This document shows, in pieces, positions 7,870 through 15,839 of a DNA stretch of 64,000 bases (position 1 is the stretch's first letter; every line of letters starts with the position of its first letter). The notes beneath the pieces are model-generated. The model saw nothing but the letters and a program-made list of their open reading frames with translations, did not search any database and was not told where the DNA came from. The translations under genes were made by a program, and so were the position numbers. Source of the stretch: Candidatus Bipolaricaulota bacterium (GTDB lineage: Bacteria > Bipolaricaulota > Bipolaricaulia > UBA7950 > UBA9294); contig JANQEA010000035.1 of NCBI GenBank assembly GCA_028278555.1, forward strand, positions 62,001-126,000, written 5' to 3'.

Positions 7870-9314
7870 CGCACGGTCACCCAATGGCAAACTCGCACGT
7901 CCTCGCGCAACGGTTCGGCTACATTCGGCCGACCTCCCTGCAGGAAGTCACCGCGGCCCTCCGCGAGCATCCCGACGCGGCGATCCTCGCCGGCGGGACG
8001 AACCTTCTCGTCGATCTCAAGCTCGAACGGGCCACGCCTACGAACGTAATCGATATCACCTTCGTCTCCGAGCTTCGAGGAATCGAGGAACGCTCCGACG
8101 GACTCTGGATCGGCGCGCTCACCTCGATCTACGCGCTCGCCTCGTCGGAGCTTCTCTGGAAGGACTACACCGCCCTTGCCGAGTCGGCCGCCGCGTTCGG
8201 TTCGACGCAGATCATGATGCGCGGATCCCTCGGCGGAAACGTCTGCAACGGGTCGCCGGCCTCCGACACCGTGCCGTCGCTCGTCGCATTCGGCGCCGAT
8301 GCGTACCTCGTCGGACCGGATGGAGAGCGGATGGCGGCCGTTGGAGATCTCCTGGAGAGCCCCGGGAAGGTCCGGCTGAGACCCGGGGAACTCCTCGCCG
8401 CGGTTCGGATCCCGAGGATCGCCGGGAAGACCGGCTCCGCCTTCCTGAAGATCGCCCGCGTCCGGGCCGATCTCGCCAAGGTGAACGTCGCGGTCCGCGT
8501 CTCCGTCGGTGAGGACGGACGATGCACCTCCGCACGGATCGAACTCGGTTCGGTCGGCCCGACCGTCGTCCGCGCGCGGAACGCGGAGGGGGCTCTCAGC
8601 GGCAAGGAGATCACGAGCGAACTCGCGCGGACCGTAGGAGAAATCGCCGCCGGGGAGATCCAGCCGATCGATGATGTCCGCTCCAGCGCAACGTATCGAA
8701 CACGAGCTGCGGTTGCTCTCGTGCATGATGCCGTCGTCTTGGCTTGGCGCAGAGCAGCCGAGGACGCCAAGCCAAGCCGTCGGGGAAGCGTCCATTCGTC
8801 GACCGCTTCCCCGGTGGGTGACGCATTGAAGCTTGGTCCGGATGAGAGAGCCCGGATCGGGCTGACGGTGAACGGCGTGCGTCATGAACTCGACGTGCTG
8901 CCGAACGAACTCCTCCTGAACGTCCTTCGCGAGCGGCTCGAGCTGACCGGCTCGAAGTACGGCTGCGGGATCGGCGAGTGCGGCGCGTGCACCGTCTGGC
9001 TGAACGGGACGCCGGTCCTCGGATGCCTCGTCCTAGCCGTCTCCGCTGGCGGCGGAACCGTCCAGACCATTGAGGGCGAAGCCGTCAATGGTGAGCTCTC
9101 TGCTCTGCAGAGAGCCTTCATCGAGGAGAACGCGTTTCAGTGCGGTTACTGCACCCCCGGGATGCTGATGATGACAAAGAAGCTCCTCGAAGAGATCCCC
9201 GAGCCAACCGAGGACGAGATCCGCGACTACCTGAAGGGGAACCACTGTCGCTGTACTGGTTATTCAAGTGTTGTCCGCGCTGTGCTCAGCGCGGCGAAGA
9301 AGGGGACCACATGA
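7866..9314 (+). CDS. fused FAD-binding and 2Fe-2S subunit, molybdenum hydroxylase enzyme 1
   Basis: A 482-residue fusion of two subunits that are usually separate (CoxM- and CoxS-like). Residues about 15-290 are the FAD-binding domain with AILAGGTNLLVDLK and GSLGGNVCNGSPASD. Residues about 325-482 are the [2Fe-2S] subunit, with the plant-type cluster CGIGECGACTVWLNG and the helical cluster FQCGYCTPGM / HCRCTGY. The order FAD then Fe-S is the reverse of eukaryotic xanthine dehydrogenase. The seam (residues about 291-316) is low in conservation and is encoded by two back-to-back hairpins. An ATGA overlap with the large-subunit gene indicates coupled translation. It supplies the electron-transfer chain for enzyme 1. 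Confidence 0.92.
   Translation: MTHGHPMANSHVLAQRFGYIRPTSLQEVTAALREHPDAAILAGGTNLLVDLKLERATPTNVIDITFVSELRGIEERSDGLWIGALTSIYALASSELLWKDYTALAESAAAFGSTQIMMRGSLGGNVCNGSPASDTVPSLVAFGADAYLVGPDGERMAAVGDLLESPGKVRLRPGELLAAVRIPRIAGKTGSAFLKIARVRADLAKVNVAVRVSVGEDGRCTSARIELGSVGPTVVRARNAEGALSGKEITSELARTVGEIAAGEIQPIDDVRSSATYRTRAAVALVHDAVVLAWRRAAEDAKPSRRGSVHSSTASPVGDALKLGPDERARIGLTVNGVRHELDVLPNELLLNVLRERLELTGSKYGCGIGECGACTVWLNGTPVLGCLVLAVSAGGGTVQTIEGEAVNGELSALQRAFIEENAFQCGYCTPGMLMMTKKLLEEIPEPTEDEIRDYLKGNHCRCTGYSSVVRAVLSAAKKGTT
8738..8776. repeat. in-gene inverted repeat at fusion seam, 12-bp stem
   Basis: CTTGGCTTGGCG and CGCCAAGCCAAG around a 15-nt loop, exactly in the linker between FAD and 2Fe-2S domains. 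Confidence 0.9.
8781..8813. repeat. second inverted repeat at fusion seam, 10-bp stem
   Basis: CGGGGAAGCG and CGCTTCCCCG around a 13-nt loop, 4 bases after the preceding hairpin and in the same linker. Confidence 0.88.
9066..9115. repeat. two adjacent in-gene inverted repeats
   Basis: ACCATTGA/TCAATGGT (8 bp, 9066-9092) and GCTCTCTGC/GCAGAGAGC (9 bp, 3-nt loop, 9095-9115), inside the 2Fe-2S domain between its two cluster motifs. Confidence 0.75.
9275..9294. repeat. in-gene inverted repeat near 3' end, 8-bp stem
   Basis: CCGCGCTG, loop TGCT, CAGCGCGG, in the last codons of the fused subunit gene. It abuts the next hairpin. Confidence 0.8.
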
Positions 9315-9331
9315 TGTTCCCCCTTCTTCGC
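9294..9331. terminator. stem-loop spanning a stop codon, first of three tandem hairpins
   Basis: GCGAAGAAGGGG and CCCCTTCTTCGC (12 bp) with the TGA stop of the fused gene in the loop. It is followed by GCAACAC rather than a T-tract, so it is more likely a processing, attenuation or stability element than a classic terminator. Confidence 0.6.
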
Positions 9332-9341
9332 AACACCTTCG

Positions 9342-9373
9342 GCCGGGAGGCTCAATGCTTGGCTCCTCCCGGC
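9342..9373. repeat. second of three tandem hairpins, 9-bp stem
   Basis: GCCGGGAGG and CCTCCCGGC around a 14-nt loop. The right arm is again followed by GCAACAC-like sequence, as after the first hairpin 42 bases earlier. Confidence 0.88.
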
Positions 9374-9389
9374 AACACTTGCATACCCT

Positions 9390-9419
9390 GCGAGAAGGGC
9401 AACAAGTTGCCCTTCTCGC
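9390..9419. repeat. third of three tandem hairpins, 14-bp stem, 2-nt centre
   Basis: GCGAGAAGGGCAAC, AA, GTTGCCCTTCTCGC: a near-continuous 30-bp palindrome able to form a cruciform in DNA, 48 bases before the next start codon. Confidence 0.92.
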
Positions 9420-9467
9420 CGTCGTGTGACGTAGCGAAGTCGTGGAACAGGCGAAAGGAAGAAGCGC

Positions 9468-10331
9468 GTGACCTTACCAGCGTTTGACCTGCTCCGGCCG
9501 ACGACGCTCGATGAGGCACTCCGGCTTCTGTCGGAGATGCCGGATGCGCTCCCAATTGCCGGCGGGACGAATCTGATTCCGGATCTGCGGAAGGGGTCAC
9601 ATGCACCCGGCTCGCTGATCGACGTCTCCGGATTGCCGGAGCTCTGCTGCATCCGGCGGAAAGAAGGACACCTGCTGATCGGCGGGGGCGTGACGATCGC
9701 CGAACTCCTCGACGATCCGATGGTCGCACAGACCACCCCGATCCTCACCGAGATGGCGAGCTCGTTCGCCCACACCCTCGTCCGGAATCGGGCGACGATC
9801 GGGGGGAACCTCGTCGCGGCTGCCCCATGTTGCGATTCGGCCCCGGCTCTCCTCGTTCTCGACGCGGAGATCGACCTCGCCGGCCCGGAGGGTACGAGAC
9901 GCCTCCCGCTCGCAGAGTTCCTTGTTGGTGCTTTCACGACAAGACGTGAATCGAACGAATTGCTGACCTGCGTCCGCGTCCCGGTCCCGTCGGACCGCTC
10001 GTACACCGGCTTCGTCAAGATGGGCCTCCGGAAGATCTCGTGCATGGCGAAGATCGACGTCGCCGTGCGCGTCGAGGCCCACAGCGACGGTCGGTGCGAG
10101 TTCGCACGGATCGCGATCGGCGCGGTGGCTCCGATCGCCTACCGGGCCGAGGCGGCCGAAGCGCATCTCGCGGGGAACGTCCTCGATGCCGTGGCGATCG
10201 CCGAAGCGGCCCGTCTGGCCGGGGCGTCAGCGCACCCGAGAAGTGGATCCGAATACAAGCGCCAGGTCATCGAGGCACTAGCGAGGCGACTGCTGACTGA
10301 CGTCGCCGGGCGGATCGAGGGGGGATCATGA
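9468..10331 (+). CDS. FAD-binding subunit, molybdenum hydroxylase enzyme 2
   Basis: A 287-residue CoxM/XdhB-type subunit with a GTG start at 9468 preceded by AAAGGAAG. FAD-contacting motifs are present: PIAGGTNLIPDLRKG near residue 28 and NRATIGGNLVAAAPCCDS near residue 110; the C-terminal domain (CO dehydrogenase flavoprotein C-terminal type) fills residues 175-280. It carries electrons from the Fe-S subunit to an external acceptor. It is a paralogue of the FAD half of the preceding fusion. The 153-bp gap before it is filled by three hairpins. It overlaps the 2Fe-2S subunit gene by ATGA. Confidence 0.92.
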   Translation: MTLPAFDLLRPTTLDEALRLLSEMPDALPIAGGTNLIPDLRKGSHAPGSLIDVSGLPELCCIRRKEGHLLIGGGVTIAELLDDPMVAQTTPILTEMASSFAHTLVRNRATIGGNLVAAAPCCDSAPALLVLDAEIDLAGPEGTRRLPLAEFLVGAFTTRRESNELLTCVRVPVPSDRSYTGFVKMGLRKISCMAKIDVAVRVEAHSDGRCEFARIAIGAVAPIAYRAEAAEAHLAGNVLDAVAIAEAARLAGASAHPRSGSEYKRQVIEALARRLLTDVAGRIEGGS

Positions 10332-10906
10332 CCGAACGACGACCGATTCGACTGATCGTGAACGGCCGGGCGCACGAGGTGTCGCTCCCGCCGAACACGA
10401 CCTTGCTGACCGCCCTTCGCGACCTCGGCTGCACCGATGCGAAGAACGGCTGCGAGCAGGGCGAGTGCGGCGCCTGCGCGGTCCTCCTCGACGGCGAGCC
10501 GATGAACAGCTGCATGATCCTCGCTTGGCAGGCAGACGGTGCGCGGATCACGACGAACGCCGGTCTCGGAACGCTCGAACGGCCTCATCCGATCCAAGAG
10601 GCTTTCGCCGACGCCGGTGCGATCCAGTGCGGCTTCTGCACGTCGGGAATGGTCATCGCGACGAAGGCGCTTCTCGATCGGAATCCCGATCCGACGGAGG
10701 CCGAAATCCGAGACGCACTCTCGGGCAACCTGTGCCGATGTACGGGATACGGGCAGATTGCCGCAGCCGTTCATCTTGCAGCTGAACGGCTGCGCAATTT
10801 GCCCTCATGGTCTGCGTCTTCGGCAAGCGAAGACGGGCAAGAACCCGCTTTCAAGAAGCGTGTTCTTGCGTCTGATGACGTAACGGGAGAGGGAGGTAGG
10901 TCGTGA
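10328..10906 (+). CDS. 2Fe-2S subunit, molybdenum hydroxylase enzyme 2
   Basis: A 192-residue CoxS/XdhC-type subunit, ATG at 10328 inside the preceding stop (ATGA). The plant-type cluster is CEQGECGACAVLLDG with a fourth Cys (NSC), and the second cluster uses QCGFCTSGM and LCRCTGYGQI. The family usually ends shortly after the second motif, at about residue 155. Here an extra tail of about 35 residues (from NLPSWSASSASEDG) is encoded by three consecutive inverted repeats, which suggests added junction DNA rather than a functional domain. The stop overlaps the next gene as GTGATG. Confidence 0.92.
   Translation: MTERRPIRLIVNGRAHEVSLPPNTTLLTALRDLGCTDAKNGCEQGECGACAVLLDGEPMNSCMILAWQADGARITTNAGLGTLERPHPIQEAFADAGAIQCGFCTSGMVIATKALLDRNPDPTEAEIRDALSGNLCRCTGYGQIAAAVHLAAERLRNLPSWSASSASEDGQEPAFKKRVLASDDVTGEGGRS
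10762..10794. repeat. in-gene inverted repeat, 12-bp stem, 9-nt loop
   Basis: CGCAGCCGTTCA and TGAACGGCTGCG, at the end of the conserved part of the 2Fe-2S subunit. Confidence 0.9.
10815..10835. repeat. in-gene inverted repeat, 8-bp stem, 5-nt loop
   Basis: CGTCTTCG, GCAAG, CGAAGACG. Outer TTGCCC (10798) and GGGCAA (10835) could extend the stem across a bulge. Confidence 0.8.
10837..10869. repeat. in-gene inverted repeat, 13 pairs with one mismatch
   Basis: GCAAGAAC/GTTCTTGC with inner CGCTT/AAGCG and a 5-nt loop, in the C-terminal tail of the 2Fe-2S subunit just upstream of the next gene's ribosome site. Confidence 0.85.
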
Positions 10907-13242
10907 TGGACGATGTCCAACCGAAGCCCCTCCCCGAAGTGAATCTCCCTGACCTCAACCAGGTCGGGAAGCCGCTTCGCCGTGTGGATGCACTGGGGAA
11001 GGCGGTCGGCGCGACCGTCTATGCCGCCGATTTCACGATGCCGAATATGCTCCACGCGAAGGTCCTCCGAAGCGATCGACCGCACGCGCGGATCGTCCGA
11101 CTCGATCCGTCGCAAGCGAAGGCGCTCGACGGCGTCGCCTGCGTTCTGACAGGCGATGACGTCAAGGGCGCGAAGTTGAACACTGACCTCCCGGGCCAGA
11201 CCGGCCGCGAAGCCCGTTCCGGATCGGATGCGCCAGTCCTCGCCCTCGACACCGTTCGCTATGTCGGCGAGCCGATCGCCCTCGTCGCCGCCGAGACCCT
11301 CGACCTCGCTGAGGAGGCGCTTCGGCTGATCGATGTCGAGTACGAGGATCTTCCGGCTGTTTTCGACCCGGAAGAGGCGATGAAGCCCGGCGCGCCAATC
11401 CTGTTCGAGCCGGACAACGTCGTCAGCCGCTACACGATCCGCAAAGGTGATCTCGACGCCGGAATGGCCGAGGCCGACTTGGTCGTCGAGAGCACGTTCC
11501 GGATGCCCTTCGTCGAGCACGCCTACCTCGAACCGGACGCAGGCGTCGCCTGGGTCGACGAGCAGGGCGTGATCAACATCCGCGTTGCCACGCAGGTCGT
11601 CGAGCATTTCCGGTCGATCGCCCGCGCGCTCGGCGTGCCGCAGAACCGGATCCGGATTCGCGGGACGATGGTCGGCGGCGGATTCGGAAGCAAGGAGGAC
11701 ATCACCGTCGAGATCTTCCTCGCCTTCCTTACGCGGGAAACCGGGCGGCCGGTGAAGCTCGTCTACACGCGCGAGGAGGCGTTCCTCGCCACATCGAAGC
11801 GACACCCGTTCACGATCACGCATCGAACCGGCGTCAAGAAGGACGGGCGGATCACAGCGTCGCAGATCGAGATGGTCGCCGACTCCGGCGCCTACCCGTA
11901 CTTGACTCCATACGTCCTCCTCTACGCGACCGGGATGGCAACCGGTCCGTACAAGATCGACAACGTCCGGATCGACTCGGTCGCGGCAGCGACGAACCAG
12001 ACGTTCACCAGCGCGTTTCGTGGGTTCGGAGGCCCTCAGGCCGCGCTCGGCTACGAGCAGCAGATGGACGAGATCGCACGGGCGCTCGATCTCGATCCTC
12101 TGGAGGTCCGCCGGGCGAATTACATGGCGTCCGGAGACACGACGTGTACCGGACAGGAGGTTTCGTCGGCCGTTTGGTCGGAGGAGTGTGCCACGCGTGT
12201 CCTCGCGGCACTCGGAGACCGGACGCCCGATTCGCCAACGCGACGGATCGGACGTGGACTCGCCAACACGTTCCAGAGCTACGGACGGATCATGTGGTTC
12301 CACGACACGTCGCGGGCGTGGGTCGGCGTCGAGCTGGACGGAACGGTCGTCATCCGCTGCGGCGTGCCGGACATCGGGGCCGGACAGTCGAACTCCGTCT
12401 GCCAGATTGCGGCCGAGATCCTCGGCGTGCCGCTCGACCGCGTGACGATCTACGCGACCGATTCGGCGGTCACGCCGCTCGCCGGGACGTCGACCGCGAC
12501 GCGGCAGCTCTACATGTCGGGTAATGCTGTGTACTCAGCCGCTTCCAAGATTCGCGCCCGCCTTGCCAGGCGGGCGGCTGAGTACATCGGAGTTTCCGAG
12601 GAGAACATCCTCCTCGAAAACTCCCGGGCTATAGTCACAGACGATCCTTCTCGATTCATCGAGCTGGACGCGCTGGCGAAGATGTGCGCGGCCGAGGGGA
12701 TCGAACTGTCGCATCTGGCCCAGTTCAACGCGCCATTCACCGACGGCCTCGATCCGGAGACGGGACAGGGCGACATCTGGCCGGACTTCACCTTCGGGGC
12801 CGTTGCCGTCGAGATCGCCGTCGATATCGAGACCGGGCAGATCGACCTGCTGAAGTGTGCAGCGAGCCACGACGTCGGGCGGGCGATCAACCCGGCGGCC
12901 GTCCAGGGACAGATCGCCGGGGGCACGCACCAGGGGCTCGGCTACGCGCTCCTCGAAGAGTTCGTCCTCGAAGAGGGACGGATCAGGACTCCGTCGCTCG
13001 CCGAGTACATGATCCCAACGATTTTCGACTTCCCGGAGACCGATGTGATCATCCTCGAGTCTGGGACCGGCGTCGGCCCGTTCGGCGCCAAGGGGATCGG
13101 CGAGCCGGCCCTAACGCCGGCCGCGCCGGCGGTCGCAAACGCCGTCGCCGATGCGCTCGGAATCCGGATCCCCGAACTCCCGTTCACGCCAAAGCGCGTG
13201 CTGGAGGCGGTCGTTGAAGCACGCGAGAAGAGGACCCTCTAG
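10906..13242 (+). CDS. molybdenum hydroxylase large (Mo-binding) subunit, enzyme 2
   Basis: A 778-residue XDH/CoxL-family subunit. The junction is GTGATG with GGGAGGTAGG upstream; GTG at 10903 is the alternative start. Unlike enzyme 1 it keeps the canonical motifs GGGFGSKED near residue 258, SAFRGFGGPQ near residue 370, and the catalytic Glu in GPFGAKGIGEPA near residue 732. It is therefore closer to xanthine dehydrogenase/aldehyde oxidoreductase-type enzymes, though the substrate cannot be fixed. With the preceding FAD and 2Fe-2S subunits it forms a complete second enzyme. A nested hairpin lies in an amphipathic helix near residues 542-560. IorA begins 3 bases after its stop. Confidence 0.92.
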   Translation: MDDVQPKPLPEVNLPDLNQVGKPLRRVDALGKAVGATVYAADFTMPNMLHAKVLRSDRPHARIVRLDPSQAKALDGVACVLTGDDVKGAKLNTDLPGQTGREARSGSDAPVLALDTVRYVGEPIALVAAETLDLAEEALRLIDVEYEDLPAVFDPEEAMKPGAPILFEPDNVVSRYTIRKGDLDAGMAEADLVVESTFRMPFVEHAYLEPDAGVAWVDEQGVINIRVATQVVEHFRSIARALGVPQNRIRIRGTMVGGGFGSKEDITVEIFLAFLTRETGRPVKLVYTREEAFLATSKRHPFTITHRTGVKKDGRITASQIEMVADSGAYPYLTPYVLLYATGMATGPYKIDNVRIDSVAAATNQTFTSAFRGFGGPQAALGYEQQMDEIARALDLDPLEVRRANYMASGDTTCTGQEVSSAVWSEECATRVLAALGDRTPDSPTRRIGRGLANTFQSYGRIMWFHDTSRAWVGVELDGTVVIRCGVPDIGAGQSNSVCQIAAEILGVPLDRVTIYATDSAVTPLAGTSTATRQLYMSGNAVYSAASKIRARLARRAAEYIGVSEENILLENSRAIVTDDPSRFIELDALAKMCAAEGIELSHLAQFNAPFTDGLDPETGQGDIWPDFTFGAVAVEIAVDIETGQIDLLKCAASHDVGRAINPAAVQGQIAGGTHQGLGYALLEEFVLEEGRIRTPSLAEYMIPTIFDFPETDVIILESGTGVGPFGAKGIGEPALTPAAPAVANAVADALGIRIPELPFTPKRVLEAVVEAREKRTL
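12531..12585. repeat. nested in-gene inverted repeats
   Basis: Outer GTACTCAGCCG/CGGCTGAGTAC (11 bp) encloses CGCCCGCCT/AGGCGGGCG (9 bp, 4-nt loop, 12555-12576). They overlap at one arm, so the two stems compete slightly. The sequence encodes the helix [18 protein letters not shown]. Confidence 0.85.
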
Positions 13243-13245
13243 CCG

Positions 13246-15192
13246 ATGAAACGGATCGTGAGCGGCAACCAGGCGATCGCACTCGGCGCGCTTCGGGCCG
13301 GCGTGAAGCTCGTCTCCGGCTATCCGGGGACGCCATCGACCGGCTGCGTGACGCATTTGCTGACGATGGAACTGCCGGACCGACACGTCGAGTGGTCGAC
13401 GAACGAGAAGGTCGCGTTCGAGATCGCGGCCGGTGCAGCGTGGGCCGGACATCGGGCGATGTGCACGATGAAGATGTCCGGCGTCAACGTCGCCTACGAC
13501 GCGCTGATCTCGATCGCCTACTCCGGGACGAACGGCGGACTGGTCGTCTACGTCGCCGACGATCCGGGCGTCTCCGCGGGGATGGCCGAGCAGGACTCGC
13601 GCGGCTTCGCGCTGATGTCGTACCTTCCGATGCTCGAGCCGGCGTCCCCGGCCGAGGCGTACGAACTCGCGGGGACCGCGTTCGAGCTGTCGGAGGCAGT
13701 CGGGAGCCCGATCCTCATCCGCCTGACGACGTCGATCGCCCTCTCGCACGCGGGCGTCGAGATCGAGCAGCCGGTTCCACCGCGGGAGATCAAGCCGATC
13801 CTGGAGAAGGACATCACCCGCTACACCAAGGCCGGCTCGGCAATCTGCCGCCAGCAGCACCAATCCCTGATCGACCGGCTCGAGCAGGCATCGGAGTGGG
13901 TTCATCAGCGCGGTCTGAACCGCCTCGAACTCGCAGGTGAGCCGGGCGGCCTCGGGGTCATTGCTGCAGGGGCGGTCAACGCGTATCTCCCCGAAGCGAT
14001 CGCACTTGCCGAGGGCATGCGCCTGGATGACGTATCCACGCTCCGGCTCAAGACGACGATCCCCTTCCCGTGGGAGGAGACGAATCAGCTCCTGGGGCAT
14101 TGCGGGACGATCCTCGTTCTCGAGGAACTCGAGCCGCACGTCGAACGCGCCGCCCACGTCGCTGCAAGGCAACTCGGCTTCGACGGTCCGATCGTCGGCA
14201 AGATGGATGGGACCCTCTCCCCGATCGGCGAGCTCGGAGTCGCCGAGATCGTGAAGGGCCTAGCATCAGCAACCGGCAGCTCACCCACCCGAGAATCGCA
14301 GCATGCGATTCTCGGCCACGCAAGCGGTGATGGGACGAGCCGAGGGGCTGAGGTTCTCTCTGCCCCTCGTCCCATCACCGTTTGCGCAGGATGCCCCCAT
14401 CGCGGGACGTACCTCGCGATCGAAGCGGCGATCGAGCGAGCCGGCTACTCGAAAGACAACGTGATGGTCACCGGCGACATCGGCTGCACGATCCTCGGGA
14501 TGAACCCGCCGTTCGATCTCCTCTGGAACGAAGTCTCGATGGGCTCGAGCGTCAGCCTCGCGCAGGGGTACGTTCACGCCGGGATCGACACGCCGGTGAT
14601 CGCGACAATCGGCGACTCGACCTTCTTCCATGGCGGGATCGCTGGCCTGATCAACGCGATCCAGCATCGGGTTCCGCTGACACTCGTCGTCATGGACAAC
14701 GGCTGGACAGCGATGACCGGGATGCAGGTCAACCCGGGGACCGACGCCGCTTTTCAAGAGCGCGGCCGGCGAATCGACTTGGAGCAGGTCGTTCGAGGGC
14801 TGGGACCCGATTCCGTCGCCGTCGTCGATCCGTACGATCTCGAGGGTGCAACAGACGCGATCGCCAAGAGCCTCGGCACCGCGGGCGGAGTGCATGTTGT
14901 CCTCGCACAGCGTGAATGCGCGATCCAGGCAGCTCGCCGAGGCATCCGGTACGGTACGACGACGGTCGATCCCGAAACCTGCATCCTCTGCAAGAAATGC
15001 CTTCGCGTAACCGGTTGCCCGGCTCTTTCGATGGCTTCGCCACCGGAAGAGCTCGGAGAATCGCCGGAGGACGATTCTCCTGGTCGCCAGCACATAGAGA
15101 TTGACGCCTCGCTCTGTAACGGGTGTGGGGTATGCGTCTCGTTCTGCCCGACATCGGCTCTCAAGCGCGCACCGAAGGAGGCCTCCGAATGA
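13246..15192 (+). CDS. iorA: indolepyruvate:ferredoxin oxidoreductase, alpha subunit
   Basis: A 648-residue TPP enzyme subunit that oxidatively decarboxylates aryl 2-oxoacids to aryl-acyl-CoA with ferredoxin. The start (MKRIVSGNQAIALGALRAGV, then GYPGTPST) is typical. The TPP pyrimidine domain is N-terminal. The pyrophosphate/Mg domain begins at CAGCPHRGTYLAIEAA (about residue 383) with GDIGCTILGMNPPFD and GDSTFFHGGI. The C-terminus carries a two-cluster ferredoxin domain (CILCKKCLRVTGCP and CNGCGVCVSFCP). Hairpins occur at the seam between the N- and C-terminal TPP domains and between the two cluster motifs. ATGA overlap with iorB shows they are one unit. A bottom-up match to a known enzyme is strong. 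Confidence 0.95.
   Translation: MKRIVSGNQAIALGALRAGVKLVSGYPGTPSTGCVTHLLTMELPDRHVEWSTNEKVAFEIAAGAAWAGHRAMCTMKMSGVNVAYDALISIAYSGTNGGLVVYVADDPGVSAGMAEQDSRGFALMSYLPMLEPASPAEAYELAGTAFELSEAVGSPILIRLTTSIALSHAGVEIEQPVPPREIKPILEKDITRYTKAGSAICRQQHQSLIDRLEQASEWVHQRGLNRLELAGEPGGLGVIAAGAVNAYLPEAIALAEGMRLDDVSTLRLKTTIPFPWEETNQLLGHCGTILVLEELEPHVERAAHVAARQLGFDGPIVGKMDGTLSPIGELGVAEIVKGLASATGSSPTRESQHAILGHASGDGTSRGAEVLSAPRPITVCAGCPHRGTYLAIEAAIERAGYSKDNVMVTGDIGCTILGMNPPFDLLWNEVSMGSSVSLAQGYVHAGIDTPVIATIGDSTFFHGGIAGLINAIQHRVPLTLVVMDNGWTAMTGMQVNPGTDAAFQERGRRIDLEQVVRGLGPDSVAVVDPYDLEGATDAIAKSLGTAGGVHVVLAQRECAIQAARRGIRYGTTTVDPETCILCKKCLRVTGCPALSMASPPEELGESPEDDSPGRQHIEIDASLCNGCGVCVSFCPTSALKRAPKEASE
14289..14315. repeat. 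in-gene perfect inverted repeat, 12-bp stem, 3-nt loop
   Basis: CCGAGAATCGCA, GCA, TGCGATTCTCGG, in the linker before the C-terminal TPP domain of IorA (about residues 348-357). Confidence 0.92.
14325..14380. repeat. in-gene inverted repeat, 15-bp stem, with internal alternative stem
   Basis: CGGTGATGGGACGAG and CTCGTCCCATCACCG around a 26-nt loop. An alternative 8-bp stem CGAGGGGC/GCCCCTCG shares the right arm, so two mutually exclusive folds are possible. Confidence 0.9.
15055..15080. repeat. in-gene inverted repeat, 9-bp stem, 8-nt loop
   Basis: GGAGAATCG and CGATTCTCC, between the two ferredoxin cluster motifs of IorA. Arms and loop resemble the hairpin at 6785-6817. Confidence 0.88.
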
Positions 15193-15839
15193 GCTTCGAT
15201 ATCGTCCTCGTCGGCGTCGGCGGGCAGGGCGTGCTGACAATCGGTGAGCTCCTCTTTCATGCCGCGTTCGACGCCGACATGCCGGCGTCGCTCACCCCAA
15301 CGAAAGGGATGGCGCAGCGGGGCGGCTTCGTGAAGGTCGAGCTCCGTCTCGGGCGCGAAGGCGCCGGCCCACGGATCGGCGAGAGGGCGGCAGACCTGGT
15401 CGTCGGGATGGAGCGCTCCGAGGCAATCAAGGGGATCCCGTACGCCAAGCAAGACGGAACGTTCGTCCTCTTCGACCATGTCTGGGAGCCGACCGGTGTG
15501 ATGCTCGGAACGGATGCGTATCCGGCACTCGACGACGTAACCGACGCAATCCGCGAAGCGACATCGAACGTAGTTATCCTGAATCCCGCCGACGTTCCAT
15601 GCGTCGACGGGCGAGCCGTCCCAGCGAACGTCTACGTCCTCGGGGCGATCCTCGGCCAATCGGCGCTCGGCGAGCGGCTCGATCCGGAGATCGTCGAACG
15701 GATCCTCTCTGATCGGTGGCCGAAGGCGGCCGACTCGAACTGCGTCGCATTTCGAGCCGGCCTTGCGTCCGGGGAACTCGCCCTCGGCGAGTTCCTCCGC
15801 ACTTCGCCTGACGGCGAACTGCGTGGTGGGGAGCAGTGA
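15189..15839 (+). CDS. iorB: indolepyruvate:ferredoxin oxidoreductase, beta subunit
   Basis: A 216-residue gamma-domain subunit (2-oxoacid ferredoxin oxidoreductase gamma fold). The start at 15189 is chosen because it makes an ATGA overlap with iorA and lies after GGAGG; an in-frame ATG farther upstream would add residues that do not match the family. MSFDIVLVGVGGQGVLTIGELL is typical, as are TPTKGMAQRGGFVKVELRLG and GERAADLVVGMERSEA. The 3' end, from about ALGEFLRTSP to the stop, is duplicated 113 bp downstream and contains two hairpins. It works with IorA in the cytoplasm. Confidence 0.95.
   Translation: MSFDIVLVGVGGQGVLTIGELLFHAAFDADMPASLTPTKGMAQRGGFVKVELRLGREGAGPRIGERAADLVVGMERSEAIKGIPYAKQDGTFVLFDHVWEPTGVMLGTDAYPALDDVTDAIREATSNVVILNPADVPCVDGRAVPANVYVLGAILGQSALGERLDPEIVERILSDRWPKAADSNCVAFRAGLASGELALGEFLRTSPDGELRGGEQ
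15773..15823. repeat. two hairpins at iorB 3' end (copy 1 of tandem duplication)
   Basis: GGAACTCGCC, CTC, GGCGAGTTCC (perfect 10 bp, 15773-15795) then CGCACTTCGCC/GGCGAACTGCG (15798-15823, one C-C mismatch, TGAC loop). Both recur 113 bp downstream in altered form. Confidence 0.9.

Noticed and set aside
9275..9419. CRISPR-like repeat array
   Set aside because: The stems differ in sequence and there are no equal spacers or constant direct repeats.
10771..12303. Minus-strand open frame of 510 codons inside the enzyme 2 large subunit gene
   Set aside because: Same reason: codon-bias shadow with no domain and no start signal.
12596..12620. Apparent inverted repeat CGAGGAG...CTCCTCG
   Set aside because: Only about seven pairs and explained by common Glu and Leu codons (GAG, CTC) in this genome.
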